Source: Mesorhizobium sp. Root157
GTDB taxonomy: Bacteria > Pseudomonadota > Alphaproteobacteria > Rhizobiales > Rhizobiaceae
DNA: 64,000 nt
Direction: 5' to 3'
Assembly: GCF_001427385.1 (NCBI RefSeq)
Contig: NZ_LMGJ01000001.1
Span: 248,001-312,000 of the forward strand
Positions within the stretch are counted from its first letter, which is position 1; every line of letters begins with the position of its first letter. Position numbers and translations under genes: made by a program. Of this stretch, positions 18,365 to 27,200 are shown in pieces. Below the pieces are notes generated by a model. That model was not told the origin of the DNA and searched no databases. It worked only from the letters and a program-made list of their open reading frames with translations.

Positions 18365-18814
18365 CTAAATCTCAGCCGCAGCCGTAAAGAACGCGTCGAT
18401 CTGTTCGGACGTAAAGCCAAGCGCCGTCATGCCCGCAACCATCATCGGTTCGTCACGAACGAATGTGCCCGAGTTGTTATAGGCGATCTGGACAAGCGTT
18501 TCCTGTGACGCAATCCAGCCCTCAACGGCGGAAGTCAGTCCGGCGATTTCAAGCTGCATCTTGAACTGGCGGGAGGTCACCCGGTCGGGAACAACCACTT
18601 CTGGCACTGGCGGCGCATAGTCAGGAACCGGCTTGCCATCCGATATCCATTGCTGGACAGCAGCTCGAATGGCGGGAGCAAGACCAAAGCCATCACCTTC
18701 GCGGCTGATGTATTCGACGGTATCGCGCAGTTCGTCACCATCGGTCAGATCGGCGGTGACGAAATACGCACCATCCGCCATGCGCTGTACGGAGGAAATT
18801 GAGTGAAGTTCCAT
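18365..18814 (-). CDS. Phage protein following the tail-fibre-like gene
   Basis: 149 residues: a beta-rich first part (GAYFVTADLTDGDELRDTV), a Pro-rich linker (PVPDYAPPVPEVVVPD), then a helical part (RQFKMQLEIAGLTSAVEGWI). This plan resembles small tail-fibre accessory proteins. It is coupled by overlap to the fibre-like gene upstream. No catalytic motif is seen; the role is inferred from position. Confidence 0.6.
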   Translation of the reverse strand: MELHSISSVQRMADGAYFVTADLTDGDELRDTVEYISREGDGFGLAPAIRAAVQQWISDGKPVPDYAPPVPEVVVPDRVTSRQFKMQLEIAGLTSAVEGWIASQETLVQIAYNNSGTFVRDEPMMVAGMTALGFTSEQIDAFFTAAAEI

Positions 18815-19857
18815 TATGCGGTCCTCCTGTATAGGCCCCCGGCAGCGGATGGGCTATTCGAGAAGCCTGTGGAGCCGCTGGCCTTCCACGTCCCGGACAT
18901 AGCCGCGCCTGCGCCGCCAAGTACGTAGCGGTTCGCTGATGCGCTATCGATGTTGATGGTCTGCGTAGAGTTGCGGGGCTTCTCGTATGAAGCAGGCCCC
19001 AAGATTGCGATATACGATCCGACAGGCAGGTTCGTTTCGTCCTGTGTGCTGCCGGTGTAGAAGCCAGCCTTCGAGGCAAGCGCAGTATCCATCTGCTGCT
19101 TGGTGACAGCATCAAGGGCGTTGGAGCCGTCCGCACCGAGGCGAACCGCCGTGTTAAAGCTGGTGATGCCTGTGCCGTTTTGGATAAACTGCCATGCGCC
19201 ATTCGCACCGGACCCTCGCATGATGCGGGCTTCATAGTCCGTGGCCTCTTGGGCGTGGAAATCGATGAGGGACAAACCATCGCCGGAACGATTGATGCCC
19301 AATTCGATACTGACATTGCCCGTAGTTGTGGCATCGCCTACGGCTAGGGTCGCGGACGCTCCCGAAACAACCGGAGAGGTCATCACAGGCGCTGTCAGCG
19401 TCTTGTTGGTGAGGGTCTGTGTTCCGGTGAGGGTCACATCACCGTTGCCAAAAACCATGGCACGGAAGGCCGAACCCGTGCAGACAATGAATGCCGAGAA
19501 CCCATCAGGCAGGGAAAGCGTAGCCGCGCCGTTGATCAGTTCCGCCCCTGCCGGATCGACGGTAACCGCGCCGCCATCTGCCTTGACCCACACACACCAG
19601 CCTGCGGTGAGCGTAGCCGCAGCAGTCAGATTGAGTGTCAACGCTCCTGTGGCTCGTATAAGCTGGTTGTAGTCGCCCTTCACGGCGGTGTACGTGCCGG
19701 TTTTGTCGGCAACCTTCGTGATCGCGTTCGCCTGATCCGCCATCAATTGCTGGATCGCGTCGTTGCCATACTTGACCGAACTCGACCCTTGAATGGGGAT
19801 GGAGTTGATCGCGGTGTTCGATACCGCAGTGCCCGAATACTCTAGCTGCCCGGCCAT
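18814..19857 (-). CDS. Tail fibre/spike-like protein
   Basis: 347 residues, rich in Thr, Ala, Gly and Val in short beta-like runs (GALTLNLTAAATLTAGW, TGTQTLTNKTLTAPVMTSPV), the latter a common phrase in phage fibre proteins. The C-terminal third (GFYTGSTQDETNLPVGSY) resembles fibre head domains. It likely recognises the host surface. It is coupled to the small gene after it. Confidence 0.65.
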   Translation of the reverse strand: MAGQLEYSGTAVSNTAINSIPIQGSSSVKYGNDAIQQLMADQANAITKVADKTGTYTAVKGDYNQLIRATGALTLNLTAAATLTAGWCVWVKADGGAVTVDPAGAELINGAATLSLPDGFSAFIVCTGSAFRAMVFGNGDVTLTGTQTLTNKTLTAPVMTSPVVSGASATLAVGDATTTGNVSIELGINRSGDGLSLIDFHAQEATDYEARIMRGSGANGAWQFIQNGTGITSFNTAVRLGADGSNALDAVTKQQMDTALASKAGFYTGSTQDETNLPVGSYIAILGPASYEKPRNSTQTINIDSASANRYVLGGAGAAMSGTWKASGSTGFSNSPSAAGGLYRRTA

Positions 19858-19866
19858 GTGACCTCC

Positions 19867-21918
19867 TTAGAAAAGACCGCCGCGACCGCGAGAAATGTCC
19901 CTCGCCGCCGCTGGTGAAATGTCGCGCATGGCTTCGCCGCTGCGGTTGGATTGACGCCCGCCCAAGGCTCCCGAGACGTTCGGAGCATTCGGGAACTGAC
20001 CGCCACTCACGGCGCGGGCGAACTGCGTGGGCTGGCCCATGACGTTCACGGTCCGCACGCCATTGACGAAATCGCCGATCTTGCCGCCGTTCGGCTTTGC
20101 CAATTCCTGCCCGATCAGGCTGCCGAGGATCGAGCCGACCGGGCCGAGAACGGAGCCAACCGCCGCACCGGCAAAGCGCCCGCCTGTCTGACGGGCGAAA
20201 TTCCCGAACGGAGAACGCCCGTTCAATGCCGGATCGGCTGTAAACGTCTTGTCAAGGGCATTGCCGATATTGCCGCCCAGCGGGCCGGATATGCCCGGTG
20301 CAGGAGCGTTCCGGCTTGTGGCCTGCTTGCCGTTCGCAAGCGTCGTCGTGGTCACGCCGAATTTGTTGGTAATCGAGGTTCCGCCGAACTGATCGCGCGT
20401 GATCTTCGACCCGTCATTGGCAAAGCCTTCATTCGCCAAGCCGTTGTAAACGTCCATGGCGGTGCTGCGGGGTTGCGGCGCGGGTTGTGGTGCCTCGAAT
20501 ACCGGGCGTTGCTGGATCGTGCGTGGCGGGGCCAGCGGAGGCGCTGGGACGGCAGCCGGGACAAATGTCGGCTGGACTGTCTGCGGCGGTGCCAAGGTCT
20601 GTGGAACGCCTATGGCCGTGGGAGACATAAGCGCCGAAGGGAAGGCAGGCTTGTTCATTGCTGCGAGGGCAGAAACCGGCGTGGGGGTTATTGGCCTTGA
20701 AGGGCGAGCCACGGCAGGAGCGGCCGGAAGCCGCGAGGTTGTCGGCGTCGTCACCGGCCTATTCGGCATCGGTGCCGCATTGGCCTGTGACACGAGCGAA
20801 AAGCCGCCCGGTTGAGCCGGTGGCGTCACGTCATAGGCAAAGCGTGACGGATCGGGGGAACGGGGCGCGGCAGGGCCGAGAGGCGAGCGCGTGACTGTGC
20901 CGGAAGGTGATGCGACAAGCGACGGCGGCGCGGACGGGCGCGAGGTCGGGACGGGAGCGGTGGTGCGCGGCGTGACGTTGAACTGCCCCGCCTGCATCAT
21001 GCCTTCAAGCGATGCCCTCGCCCATGACGGTGCCTTCGATGTGGGAATGCCTTTGTACGAATCCGACCAGACGGCAGGGTTTGCCCGCGTATCGACGTGG
21101 ATCGTGTTCCCGCTGGAATAGAGACCGATGCCCTTTGCGCCTGCCTCTATGGCGGTATCGAGCAGGGCGGTCTTTTGCGCATCCGATAGGCCGCGCACGT
21201 CAAGATCGATCGCATTGCCGTGGGTGTGCTGCGAATGCTTGGCCCCGCCTACTGCCGCATTGTGCTGCGGGCTGCGATAGCCGGAATTGATGCCGACTGT
21301 CTGCGCGTTCGGATTGGCCGCAAGCGCATCGAGAACGCCGACAACACCCGGAGTGAGGTTCTGGCGGCTGTATGATGCCAAGGCTGTTGGCGGCGAAGGC
21401 CGGGAAACGGACGGAAACGCCGCCATGGCGAGCGCTGAGGCGACATTGCGCGCCGGGGCGGTAACTGTGTCCACCGTCTTGATTGCCGCGTCAGAGAGCC
21501 GGGAAACGGCATTCGCGACGGGCGCGGCGGCTTCACGGAAGAATTTATGACCTCCGATATCGGCGGTCTTGGTAAGCCTGTCGGCCCATCCCGGCTTCTT
21601 GCTGCCGGAATAGAAGTGATCCGCCCCGCCAGTCGGATCGGGAATTGCGCCGGTCTGCACCCCGTCGAGAATAGCGGCGGCTTCGGCCCTTATGCGCGGG
21701 TTGTCCTGCGCCTTCTTTGCCGCGCTGCCGGGATTGGAATAGCCGTCGAACTGGTTTGGAGCGCGCGCGACCTGCCCAACAGTCTTGCCCCGCGTCATGG
21801 CCCGATTGTTGATGACGTGAGCAACCGCAATCATGCCGCGACGGCCTTCGCCTACGGCTTCGCCTATGATGGCGTCGATTGCTGCTTCACGATCTGATTT
21901 GACTTTTGCCACCGGCAA
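19867..21918 (-). CDS. Virion peptidoglycan hydrolase: SleB-type plus M15-type domains
   Basis: 683 residues. Residues about 10-130 form a SleB/cell-wall hydrolase domain (EAVGEGRRGMIAVAHVINNR, GGADHFYSG). About 205-290 form an M15-like peptidase domain with zinc-type motifs (SGYRSPQHN, SQHTHGNAIDLDV, IHVD). A very long Pro-rich linker (about 300-490) leads to a Gly-rich C-terminal part. No ATG fits: the frame starts at TTG 21918 (or GTG 21912). It probably opens the wall at infection. Confidence 0.8.
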   Translation of the reverse strand: MPVAKVKSDREAAIDAIIGEAVGEGRRGMIAVAHVINNRAMTRGKTVGQVARAPNQFDGYSNPGSAAKKAQDNPRIRAEAAAILDGVQTGAIPDPTGGADHFYSGSKKPGWADRLTKTADIGGHKFFREAAAPVANAVSRLSDAAIKTVDTVTAPARNVASALAMAAFPSVSRPSPPTALASYSRQNLTPGVVGVLDALAANPNAQTVGINSGYRSPQHNAAVGGAKHSQHTHGNAIDLDVRGLSDAQKTALLDTAIEAGAKGIGLYSSGNTIHVDTRANPAVWSDSYKGIPTSKAPSWARASLEGMMQAGQFNVTPRTTAPVPTSRPSAPPSLVASPSGTVTRSPLGPAAPRSPDPSRFAYDVTPPAQPGGFSLVSQANAAPMPNRPVTTPTTSRLPAAPAVARPSRPITPTPVSALAAMNKPAFPSALMSPTAIGVPQTLAPPQTVQPTFVPAAVPAPPLAPPRTIQQRPVFEAPQPAPQPRSTAMDVYNGLANEGFANDGSKITRDQFGGTSITNKFGVTTTTLANGKQATSRNAPAPGISGPLGGNIGNALDKTFTADPALNGRSPFGNFARQTGGRFAGAAVGSVLGPVGSILGSLIGQELAKPNGGKIGDFVNGVRTVNVMGQPTQFARAVSGGQFPNAPNVSGALGGRQSNRSGEAMRDISPAAARDISRGRGGLF

Positions 21919-21933
21919 TCACCATGTGATAAG
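21906..21933 (+). promoter_or_regulatory. Candidate promoter for the plus-strand gene pair
   Basis: TTGCCA (21906-21911), 16-base spacer, GATAAG (21928-21933), followed by a GGAGGA ribosome site ahead of the lipoprotein gene. The only rightward promoter-like match upstream of these two genes, which face against the structural operon. Weak by itself. Confidence 0.35.
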
Positions 21934-21955
21934 AAGGGTCGGCTTGGAGGATGGA

Positions 21956-22234
21956 ATGAAACTTCAGATTGCGGGTGCGCTCGTTGCTACGCTGTTATTG
22001 GCTGGCTGCAACGACGTTTTTGGGACAATGTCCGACGCCAGTTCATCGCAGTGCTTTTCGATAATCTCGGGAAACTCCACCCAGCCTTATTCGCCGATCA
22101 TGTTGAACCGCTGTAAGGGAGAGGCGTGGCTGCTGGTTCGATCCCCTAAAGGCGACAAACCGGAAGACGACTTCACTTACAACTGGTACAAAATGGATCG
22201 CTTCGATTGGCCCGCGAGCCTAGTGAGCAAATGA
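21956..22234 (+). CDS. Phage-encoded lipoprotein (moron candidate)
   Basis: 92 residues with a clean lipoprotein signal (ALVATLLLAGC, cysteine at residue 19). The mature part has two more cysteines (SSSQCFS, LNRCKGEAW) and ends in acidic and aromatic residues. GGAGGA lies 4 bases before the ATG. It is on the strand opposite to the structural genes, as morons often are. Phage lipoproteins of this kind may block superinfection at the outer membrane; not recognised, so that is inference. Confidence 0.7.
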   Translation: MKLQIAGALVATLLLAGCNDVFGTMSDASSSQCFSIISGNSTQPYSPIMLNRCKGEAWLLVRSPKGDKPEDDFTYNWYKMDRFDWPASLVSK

Positions 22235-22560
22235 CCCCAGACGACGACCGTACTATTGAACACGACCCCGGTGAATTCCGCCGCCCGTTGCTTGTCGCAA
22301 TATGGTCAGGACGAATTACCCTTACGCTCATGCTGACCATCAGCTACGCAACCATGACATATTACCGGGAAGTCCCTCTGGACTTCTGGGACTACCCATT
22401 CATCGCTCTATGGCTGTTCCTGATGGTTTGGCTCATTGTACCGGGCATTCCCACGATTGACGGCGATGGCCATGAGAGCGCGCGTAAGAGCATCGCGTTT
22501 AGACTCGGCAAGAAGCTGAATCGCATTCTTCATTACCGGTTCGGGAACACCGCCCGATGA
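22231..22560 (+). CDS. Small two-span membrane protein (moron candidate)
   Basis: 109 residues from the ATG at 22231, which overlaps the lipoprotein stop (ATGA). Two hydrophobic spans (LVAIWSGRITLTLMLTISYA and FIALWLFLMVWLIVPGIP) flank a short charged stretch; the tail is basic. The last 153 bases run opposite the 3' end of the next minus-strand gene, an unusually long convergent overlap. Confidence 0.6.
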   Translation: MTPDDDRTIEHDPGEFRRPLLVAIWSGRITLTLMLTISYATMTYYREVPLDFWDYPFIALWLFLMVWLIVPGIPTIDGDGHESARKSIAFRLGKKLNRILHYRFGNTAR

Positions 22561-24090
22561 AATCAGGCTGACGAGTTCAGCAACAGACTTGCGAGACAGA
22601 TGCTCCGCTGTCTTTTTGGCTCCATAGCCTGCGATCATAGCCGGAACACCGACTGCGGGATTTGTGAGTGCTCCTGCCCCTGTCAGAAAGGCGGTCAGCT
22701 TGCCGGTAGTGGGTGACATGCCTCCAGCCAACCTGAACGCATTTTGTGTCCGACTACCAAGCACAGCCTTTCGCGCGGCGTCCTGTTCTGCCTTGGTCAG
22801 CCCGCGCTTGAGATTTGGATTCGTGAGCAGGCGCTTGATTTGCTGCCGTGATGCGTTTTCAACATTCCCGCCCGCACCAGCCGAACCAGCGTTAAGGCCA
22901 GCCCGGTCGAGCAATTCCTGCACGGTTTCGAGCTTCTTTGCCCTGCCCCACATGCCGCGAGCTTCCTGCAAAGCGTTCGCTGCCGCTTGCGGGTTGCTTC
23001 CCATGAGGACGGTAGACGGATCAGCGGCGTTCACCAGTTCGTCGATGCGACCGATAATCTGTGTCAGCGTCGCGTTGTTTGACTGGTTCCCCGGCTGAAA
23101 CCCGTTCGACGCCACCTTGCGCAGCGTATCGAGGCCTTTGAGCGTGATATTCCCGTTCCCGACCTTGGCTAGATAGTCGAGGACCGGCTTCACGCCAGGC
23201 TCATTTGTCGGGTGATAACCGCGAGAGGTCAAATCCTGAATAATGTTGGTGCGGAGTTGATTGACGCCGTTCTGATTGAAAGCAACGCCGGCCTGTTCCG
23301 CGCGAGAATACGCTGCGTTCGATGCCGCCTTTAGGTCATCGACGCCCATCGGCGGCACTTTGGGATTGAATTTTCCCGCGATTTTGCTGACGCCCGCGCT
23401 GAGGGCTTCACCTGCCAGATTGCCAAGCGCACCACCAGCCGCGCCGATTGCCGTACCAGTGCCAATGTCTTGATCGTTGCCAGCCGCCGTCAAGCCACCG
23501 TAGCCCGCGCCTTCGGCTGCCATCAGGCCGGTGCGAGCCAGAACACCGGGCGCGCCTGTCATTGCCGCTGTGCCGAAGCGGCCAGCGAGCGTAGCGCCCT
23601 TCCCTGCCAGCTTCATGGGCGTAGCGACAGCGCCGGCAATCTCGGCCCCCATCCCAGCACCGCGCGCCCTGTTGCGCGCTTCCTGCGTCAGCGTGCGCGC
23701 CGCCGCCAATTCCTGCTCATATGTCTTGTCAGTGAAGGGAGCACGGGCAGCCGCAACAGCCTTGTCACCAAAGCCCATCGTTGCGCCATTGGCAAACAAT
23801 TGCAGCGTGTCGCCTGCCGCGACAAGCGGCTTCTGCCACTCGGGCAAAGCGTCGTATTGCGCGCGCTGCCTGTCAGCTACCGGGTTGCCTTCCGGCCCAT
23901 TGCCGAACGCCTGCGTCATGGCCGACATTTCGCCTGCGGCCTGATTATAGGCGTCGGAACGCTGCGGCTCCTGCTGCCCGCCAAGGCTCTGCGCTATTTC
24001 ATCAACAGTCGAATTCTGCTGCTCCGGCGTGAGCGACAGAAAACTGTCATCGACTTTGACGCGACGGCCATTGATGGTGAGTGTCGCCAT
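22408..24090 (-). CDS. Probable ejection (internal virion) protein
   Basis: 560 residues, starting MATLTINGRRVKVDDSFLSL, a phrase seen at the N-terminus of podovirus internal proteins. The middle (residues about 150-260) is Gly/Ala-rich and membrane-active in look (GAGMGAEIAGAVATPMKLAG), and the C-terminus is helical. Such proteins are injected ahead of DNA to form a conduit. It is coupled to the gene upstream by start/stop overlap. Confidence 0.65.
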   Translation of the reverse strand: MATLTINGRRVKVDDSFLSLTPEQQNSTVDEIAQSLGGQQEPQRSDAYNQAAGEMSAMTQAFGNGPEGNPVADRQRAQYDALPEWQKPLVAAGDTLQLFANGATMGFGDKAVAAARAPFTDKTYEQELAAARTLTQEARNRARGAGMGAEIAGAVATPMKLAGKGATLAGRFGTAAMTGAPGVLARTGLMAAEGAGYGGLTAAGNDQDIGTGTAIGAAGGALGNLAGEALSAGVSKIAGKFNPKVPPMGVDDLKAASNAAYSRAEQAGVAFNQNGVNQLRTNIIQDLTSRGYHPTNEPGVKPVLDYLAKVGNGNITLKGLDTLRKVASNGFQPGNQSNNATLTQIIGRIDELVNAADPSTVLMGSNPQAAANALQEARGMWGRAKKLETVQELLDRAGLNAGSAGAGGNVENASRQQIKRLLTNPNLKRGLTKAEQDAARKAVLGSRTQNAFRLAGGMSPTTGKLTAFLTGAGALTNPAVGVPAMIAGYGAKKTAEHLSRKSVAELVSLISSGGVPEPVMKNAIQLLAESKRDALTRALMAIAVNRGNARYNEPNHQEQP

Positions 24091-25256
24091 TATGGTTCAA
24101 CCGTCCAAGAGACGCCGGATTGAGTGCGGTTGCCGCCTTGAGTTGGCAGGCCGATGGCCGCGCCGCCTCTTGATTGCTGGAACAAGCGCGCGCCTTCTTC
24201 CGGGCCGTGGACAACCTGCAAGAGCGTCAACTCGTAGTCGTCCAGATCGCGCTCGAAATTCGGGCTACTGGGATCGAGCGCGCCCGACTTTGCGGCCAGC
24301 ATTTCGGCTTCTTTTTCCGTTACACTGCCCAGCGCTCCGCCCGTTGGTGACGACTGGCGCATGGCATTGAGGTTTTCGACCTTGGCTTGGGATTTCAGCA
24401 CGTCGACCTGACGCGCAACTTCCGCGCTGTCGGAATATGGGTTGTACTGGACTATCCCCTGCCCGAAGCCACCAAACGCGCGGTTTTTCGCGGCGTCCCG
24501 CGCCCTGCTTGCTGCGGTTGTGACAACGCGGGTTACTACGTCGGCCTGCCCCTGTTTGCGCTCATCTGTCTTCGTGGTGTCCTCCGGACCTCCCGGAATA
24601 CGGCGCATGGTTGCGCCATTTGGCCCGTCGGTCAATTCAAAGCCCGGCGGGATGGTGCCGAACCGGCCTCCACCAACAGTCACGTTGGTTGAGTTGGCCC
24701 CGGCTTTCTTCTGATCGAGCTGATAGTCCATGAACGAGCCGCCATAGCCCTGCTGCTTGGCGTACTCATATTCTTGGAGTGTCGCCGTCGGCTTGGCCTG
24801 CTGCGCAAAGCGTTGATCGGCGTAGATTCGCCATGCGTCGTTGATAGGCATTCCCCCGTCTATGGCCGCAGCCAAATCCGGCGAGTTCTGCCGCAGGAAA
24901 TCAAGCGTCTTGTTCTTGCCCAACCGTTCCGCTGCCGACTTGCCATAGGCCCCGAAGGCATTGGCGAAATTGGCCGTATTGCCCTGATTGCCCATCAAAG
25001 CGCCAGCGATAGGCATGGCTGTTTCGGGGGCAAGGAGATTTTGGAGAAAGCCACCGCCTTGCTGCATGTTCGTGGGTATCCATCCATAATTGCTATCGGG
25101 AGCGCCCGATGCGCTGGCCATGCCGCGCGTTTCCGCAAACTGATAATTCTTCCCGTCAGGGCCGCGCATGATGGCGCCGGGAGCCGCCGTCGCCGGCAAT
25201 TGGGCTTCCGGCATATCGGGCCGGGGAGAGAACAGACGTTGAAGGAAACCGGCCAT
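24090..25256 (-). CDS. Probable internal virion protein
   Basis: 388 residues, Gln/Gly/Ala-rich with amphipathic helices and no recognisable enzyme motif. Phrases such as EYEYAKQQGYGGSFMDYQL and the region with VTRVVTTAASRARDAAKN recur in podovirus ejection or internal head proteins. It lies in the set of three to four genes between tail hub and hydrolase where P22-like phages keep ejection proteins. Confidence 0.6.
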   Translation of the reverse strand: MAGFLQRLFSPRPDMPEAQLPATAAPGAIMRGPDGKNYQFAETRGMASASGAPDSNYGWIPTNMQQGGGFLQNLLAPETAMPIAGALMGNQGNTANFANAFGAYGKSAAERLGKNKTLDFLRQNSPDLAAAIDGGMPINDAWRIYADQRFAQQAKPTATLQEYEYAKQQGYGGSFMDYQLDQKKAGANSTNVTVGGGRFGTIPPGFELTDGPNGATMRRIPGGPEDTTKTDERKQGQADVVTRVVTTAASRARDAAKNRAFGGFGQGIVQYNPYSDSAEVARQVDVLKSQAKVENLNAMRQSSPTGGALGSVTEKEAEMLAAKSGALDPSSPNFERDLDDYELTLLQVVHGPEEGARLFQQSRGGAAIGLPTQGGNRTQSGVSWTVEP

Positions 25257-25265
25257 TGATATCTC

Positions 25266-25592
25266 CTAGTCCCGCCCGGAATGTTCGCGGTCGAGCCGTA
25301 TGCCGCCCTTGTTAACGTGCGTGCCTGCCGGGGTTGCCGCCGCTGGCGTTGCTGCCGCAGGCTTGCCGGTCGTGAATGGCTGGCTGTAATCCGGCAATTG
25401 CATGGGCTGGTAATACTGGTTGAGCAGCGCCAGAATATCGGGCTGCGACTGGCCGAAGCCCGCTGCAAGCTGAGCGGACAAGGCGTCCAACTGCCCCGGC
25501 ATCGAGGCGGGAACGGTCGTCGTCGGACGATCCGAAGCGGTCAGGGGCGTTGCTGCCGCTGCCGGTGTGGCTTTCTTGGAACTGCCGCCCAT
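25266..25592 (-). CDS. Small Thr/Pro/Ala-rich phage protein
   Basis: 108 residues, mostly low-complexity (TPAAAATPLTASDRPTT, TPAAATPAGTH) with one ordered-looking stretch (LLNQYYQPMQLPDYSQP). It is coupled to the upstream internal-protein gene by a shared start/stop. Not recognised; probably a linker-like virion part. Confidence 0.55.
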   Translation of the reverse strand: MGGSSKKATPAAAATPLTASDRPTTTVPASMPGQLDALSAQLAAGFGQSQPDILALLNQYYQPMQLPDYSQPFTTGKPAAATPAAATPAGTHVNKGGIRLDREHSGRD

Positions 25593-26425
25593 CAGAGTTT
25601 CGCGCCTCCATTCGTGCCGAGGCTGGCCGCGCCTAGACCGGCTCCAGCGATGTTCGAAAACGTGTTGTTTGGGCCTTGCGCCTGTTGCGTCGTTGTCCCG
25701 TAGGATCCACTTCCATTGGCCGCAGCCATCAGCGCTTGCAGGTTAGCCAATGGTGCGTTCTGGCGTTCCTGCGCTATGCGAAGCTGATCGTTCAGCGTCC
25801 GGCCGTACAGGTCCTCGTTCATCGAGCCGACGCCCATCAGATCGGAGATCGGCGCTTTCATGCCGTCATAGGCCGAGCCGAGATTGCCCTGCGCCGTCTG
25901 TCCAGCATTGAACAACTGCTGTTGCGCCGCGTCCTTCCGGCTTTGAAAATCCTGAAACTGGCGCGCGCCGAGGTCGCCCAGTTCCCGCGTCATCACGCCG
26001 TCATGGGTGCCGGAAGCATATCGGCCCAGTCCCGCCGCGTTCTGGTTGACGGCATCGCGCGTCTTGTCGAACACCTGCTGAAAGCCCGGATCGGCGTTGA
26101 TATCGAATGATCCCGTCGCGGTGTTCCTGATGCCTTCGAGAGCCGTATTCTGGTCCGCATTCAGCCCGCCGCCGTTGATGATGCCCTGCAACTGACCGGA
26201 CAGGCCGTTACTGCCCATATTCTGGCCCGCAAGACCTTGCAGCGCGCCCATGCCCTGCGTCGTCTGCTGCGAGAACGGCACGACCGTAGACATGGTGTTC
26301 GGCTGAACGAGGCCGGGACCGTTGTAGAGGTCGAGCGCGTCGCCCATGCCCTTGTCGAGCAAGGGCTGAGCCGCCTTGTAAGGGGCGTTCGTGCTGGTCG
26401 TGGTTTGCTTGTTGCTGCCACCCAT
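25592..26425 (-). CDS. Probable internal virion/ejection protein
   Basis: 277 residues from the ATG at 26425 (MGGSNKQTTTSTNAPYKAAQ). It is rich in Asn, Gln and Gly with an even helical pattern (FQQVFDKTRDAVNQNAAGLG, QDFQSRKDAAQQQLFNAGQT). Similar proteins sit in the same place in other alphaproteobacterial podoviruses. No enzyme motif. It overlaps the next gene upstream by one base. Confidence 0.6.
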   Translation of the reverse strand: MGGSNKQTTTSTNAPYKAAQPLLDKGMGDALDLYNGPGLVQPNTMSTVVPFSQQTTQGMGALQGLAGQNMGSNGLSGQLQGIINGGGLNADQNTALEGIRNTATGSFDINADPGFQQVFDKTRDAVNQNAAGLGRYASGTHDGVMTRELGDLGARQFQDFQSRKDAAQQQLFNAGQTAQGNLGSAYDGMKAPISDLMGVGSMNEDLYGRTLNDQLRIAQERQNAPLANLQALMAAANGSGSYGTTTQQAQGPNNTFSNIAGAGLGAASLGTNGGAKL

Positions 26426-26829
26426 TAGATTGCTTCCTCGTAAACCATCCGAAGCACTTTCGCGTTCGGGAAGACCTTCTGCCAGCCGGCGCGCCCGTCT
26501 GACATGAGCGAAGTCGCACCGCACTGAATGGCGGTCTGCTTCACCTTTTCATGCAGTTCCGGCATCCAGTCGGACATGCCCTTGCCGTAGAGCGCCATGC
26601 ACCTGAATTTCGGCCCGCTGCCCCACAATTCGGGACGCCAGGCTGTGGCCGCGACAACGCTCTTGTCGTCATGCACCACGAACAGGAATGCAGTTCCGGC
26701 CCTGCACATCTGCCAGAGTTCGCCAACGGTCAGGTCGCCGCCGAAGCGATTGGAAGCCCGATGAAAGCCGTCCTTGACGCTCGGCCAAATCCCATCGACA
26801 AGATGCGTCGGAACCAGTGTCACGTTCAT
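26425..26829 (-). CDS. GNAT-like phage protein
   Basis: 134 residues with an acetyltransferase-like layout: MCRAGTAFLFVVHDDKSVVA as a beta hairpin, then MSDWMPELHEKVKQTAIQCG and GRAGWQKVFPNAKVLRMVYE, the last like the GNAT end motif. A clear acetyl-CoA loop is not visible, so it may be a structural relative. Podovirus structural clusters often hold one such gene beside the tail hub. Confidence 0.55.
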   Translation of the reverse strand: MNVTLVPTHLVDGIWPSVKDGFHRASNRFGGDLTVGELWQMCRAGTAFLFVVHDDKSVVAATAWRPELWGSGPKFRCMALYGKGMSDWMPELHEKVKQTAIQCGATSLMSDGRAGWQKVFPNAKVLRMVYEEAI

Positions 26830-27200
26830 CCCGGCGACCTCTGGCTGCCGAGGACATGCAGCACCGTCACCGTAACAACACTGGCCTTTGCCGCCTGCGC
26901 CTTGATCTTCTTGGCCGATTGCTTGGTGTAGAGGACTATCGGCGCATCGAGCGCGACGGTCACAGTCTCATTCGCCGGAACCGATCGCTCGAACAGCCGG
27001 AAATCCGTTGTTCCGTCATGCCACCAGACAGTGACCTTCTGCGCCGCCGAATCCTGATTGACGATGACAATCCCGACAACCGTTGTGGAGCCGCTGGAGG
27101 TATCAACAGGAAGCGACAACACGTCATTGACGCTGGTATCGGGCAGCAACAGGGATTTGGGCTGCTGGACGTTACCGGGAACGGCGATAACAACGCTCAT
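26826..27200 (-). CDS. Small beta-rich virion protein
   Basis: 124 residues, alternating hydrophobic pattern of a beta sandwich (TVVGIVIVNQDSAAQKVTVW, NETVTVALDAPIVLY), with a basic C-terminus. It overlaps both neighbours by 4 bases. Probably a small tail or head accessory protein; not recognised. Confidence 0.55.
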   Translation of the reverse strand: MSVVIAVPGNVQQPKSLLLPDTSVNDVLSLPVDTSSGSTTVVGIVIVNQDSAAQKVTVWWHDGTTDFRLFERSVPANETVTVALDAPIVLYTKQSAKKIKAQAAKASVVTVTVLHVLGSQRSPG

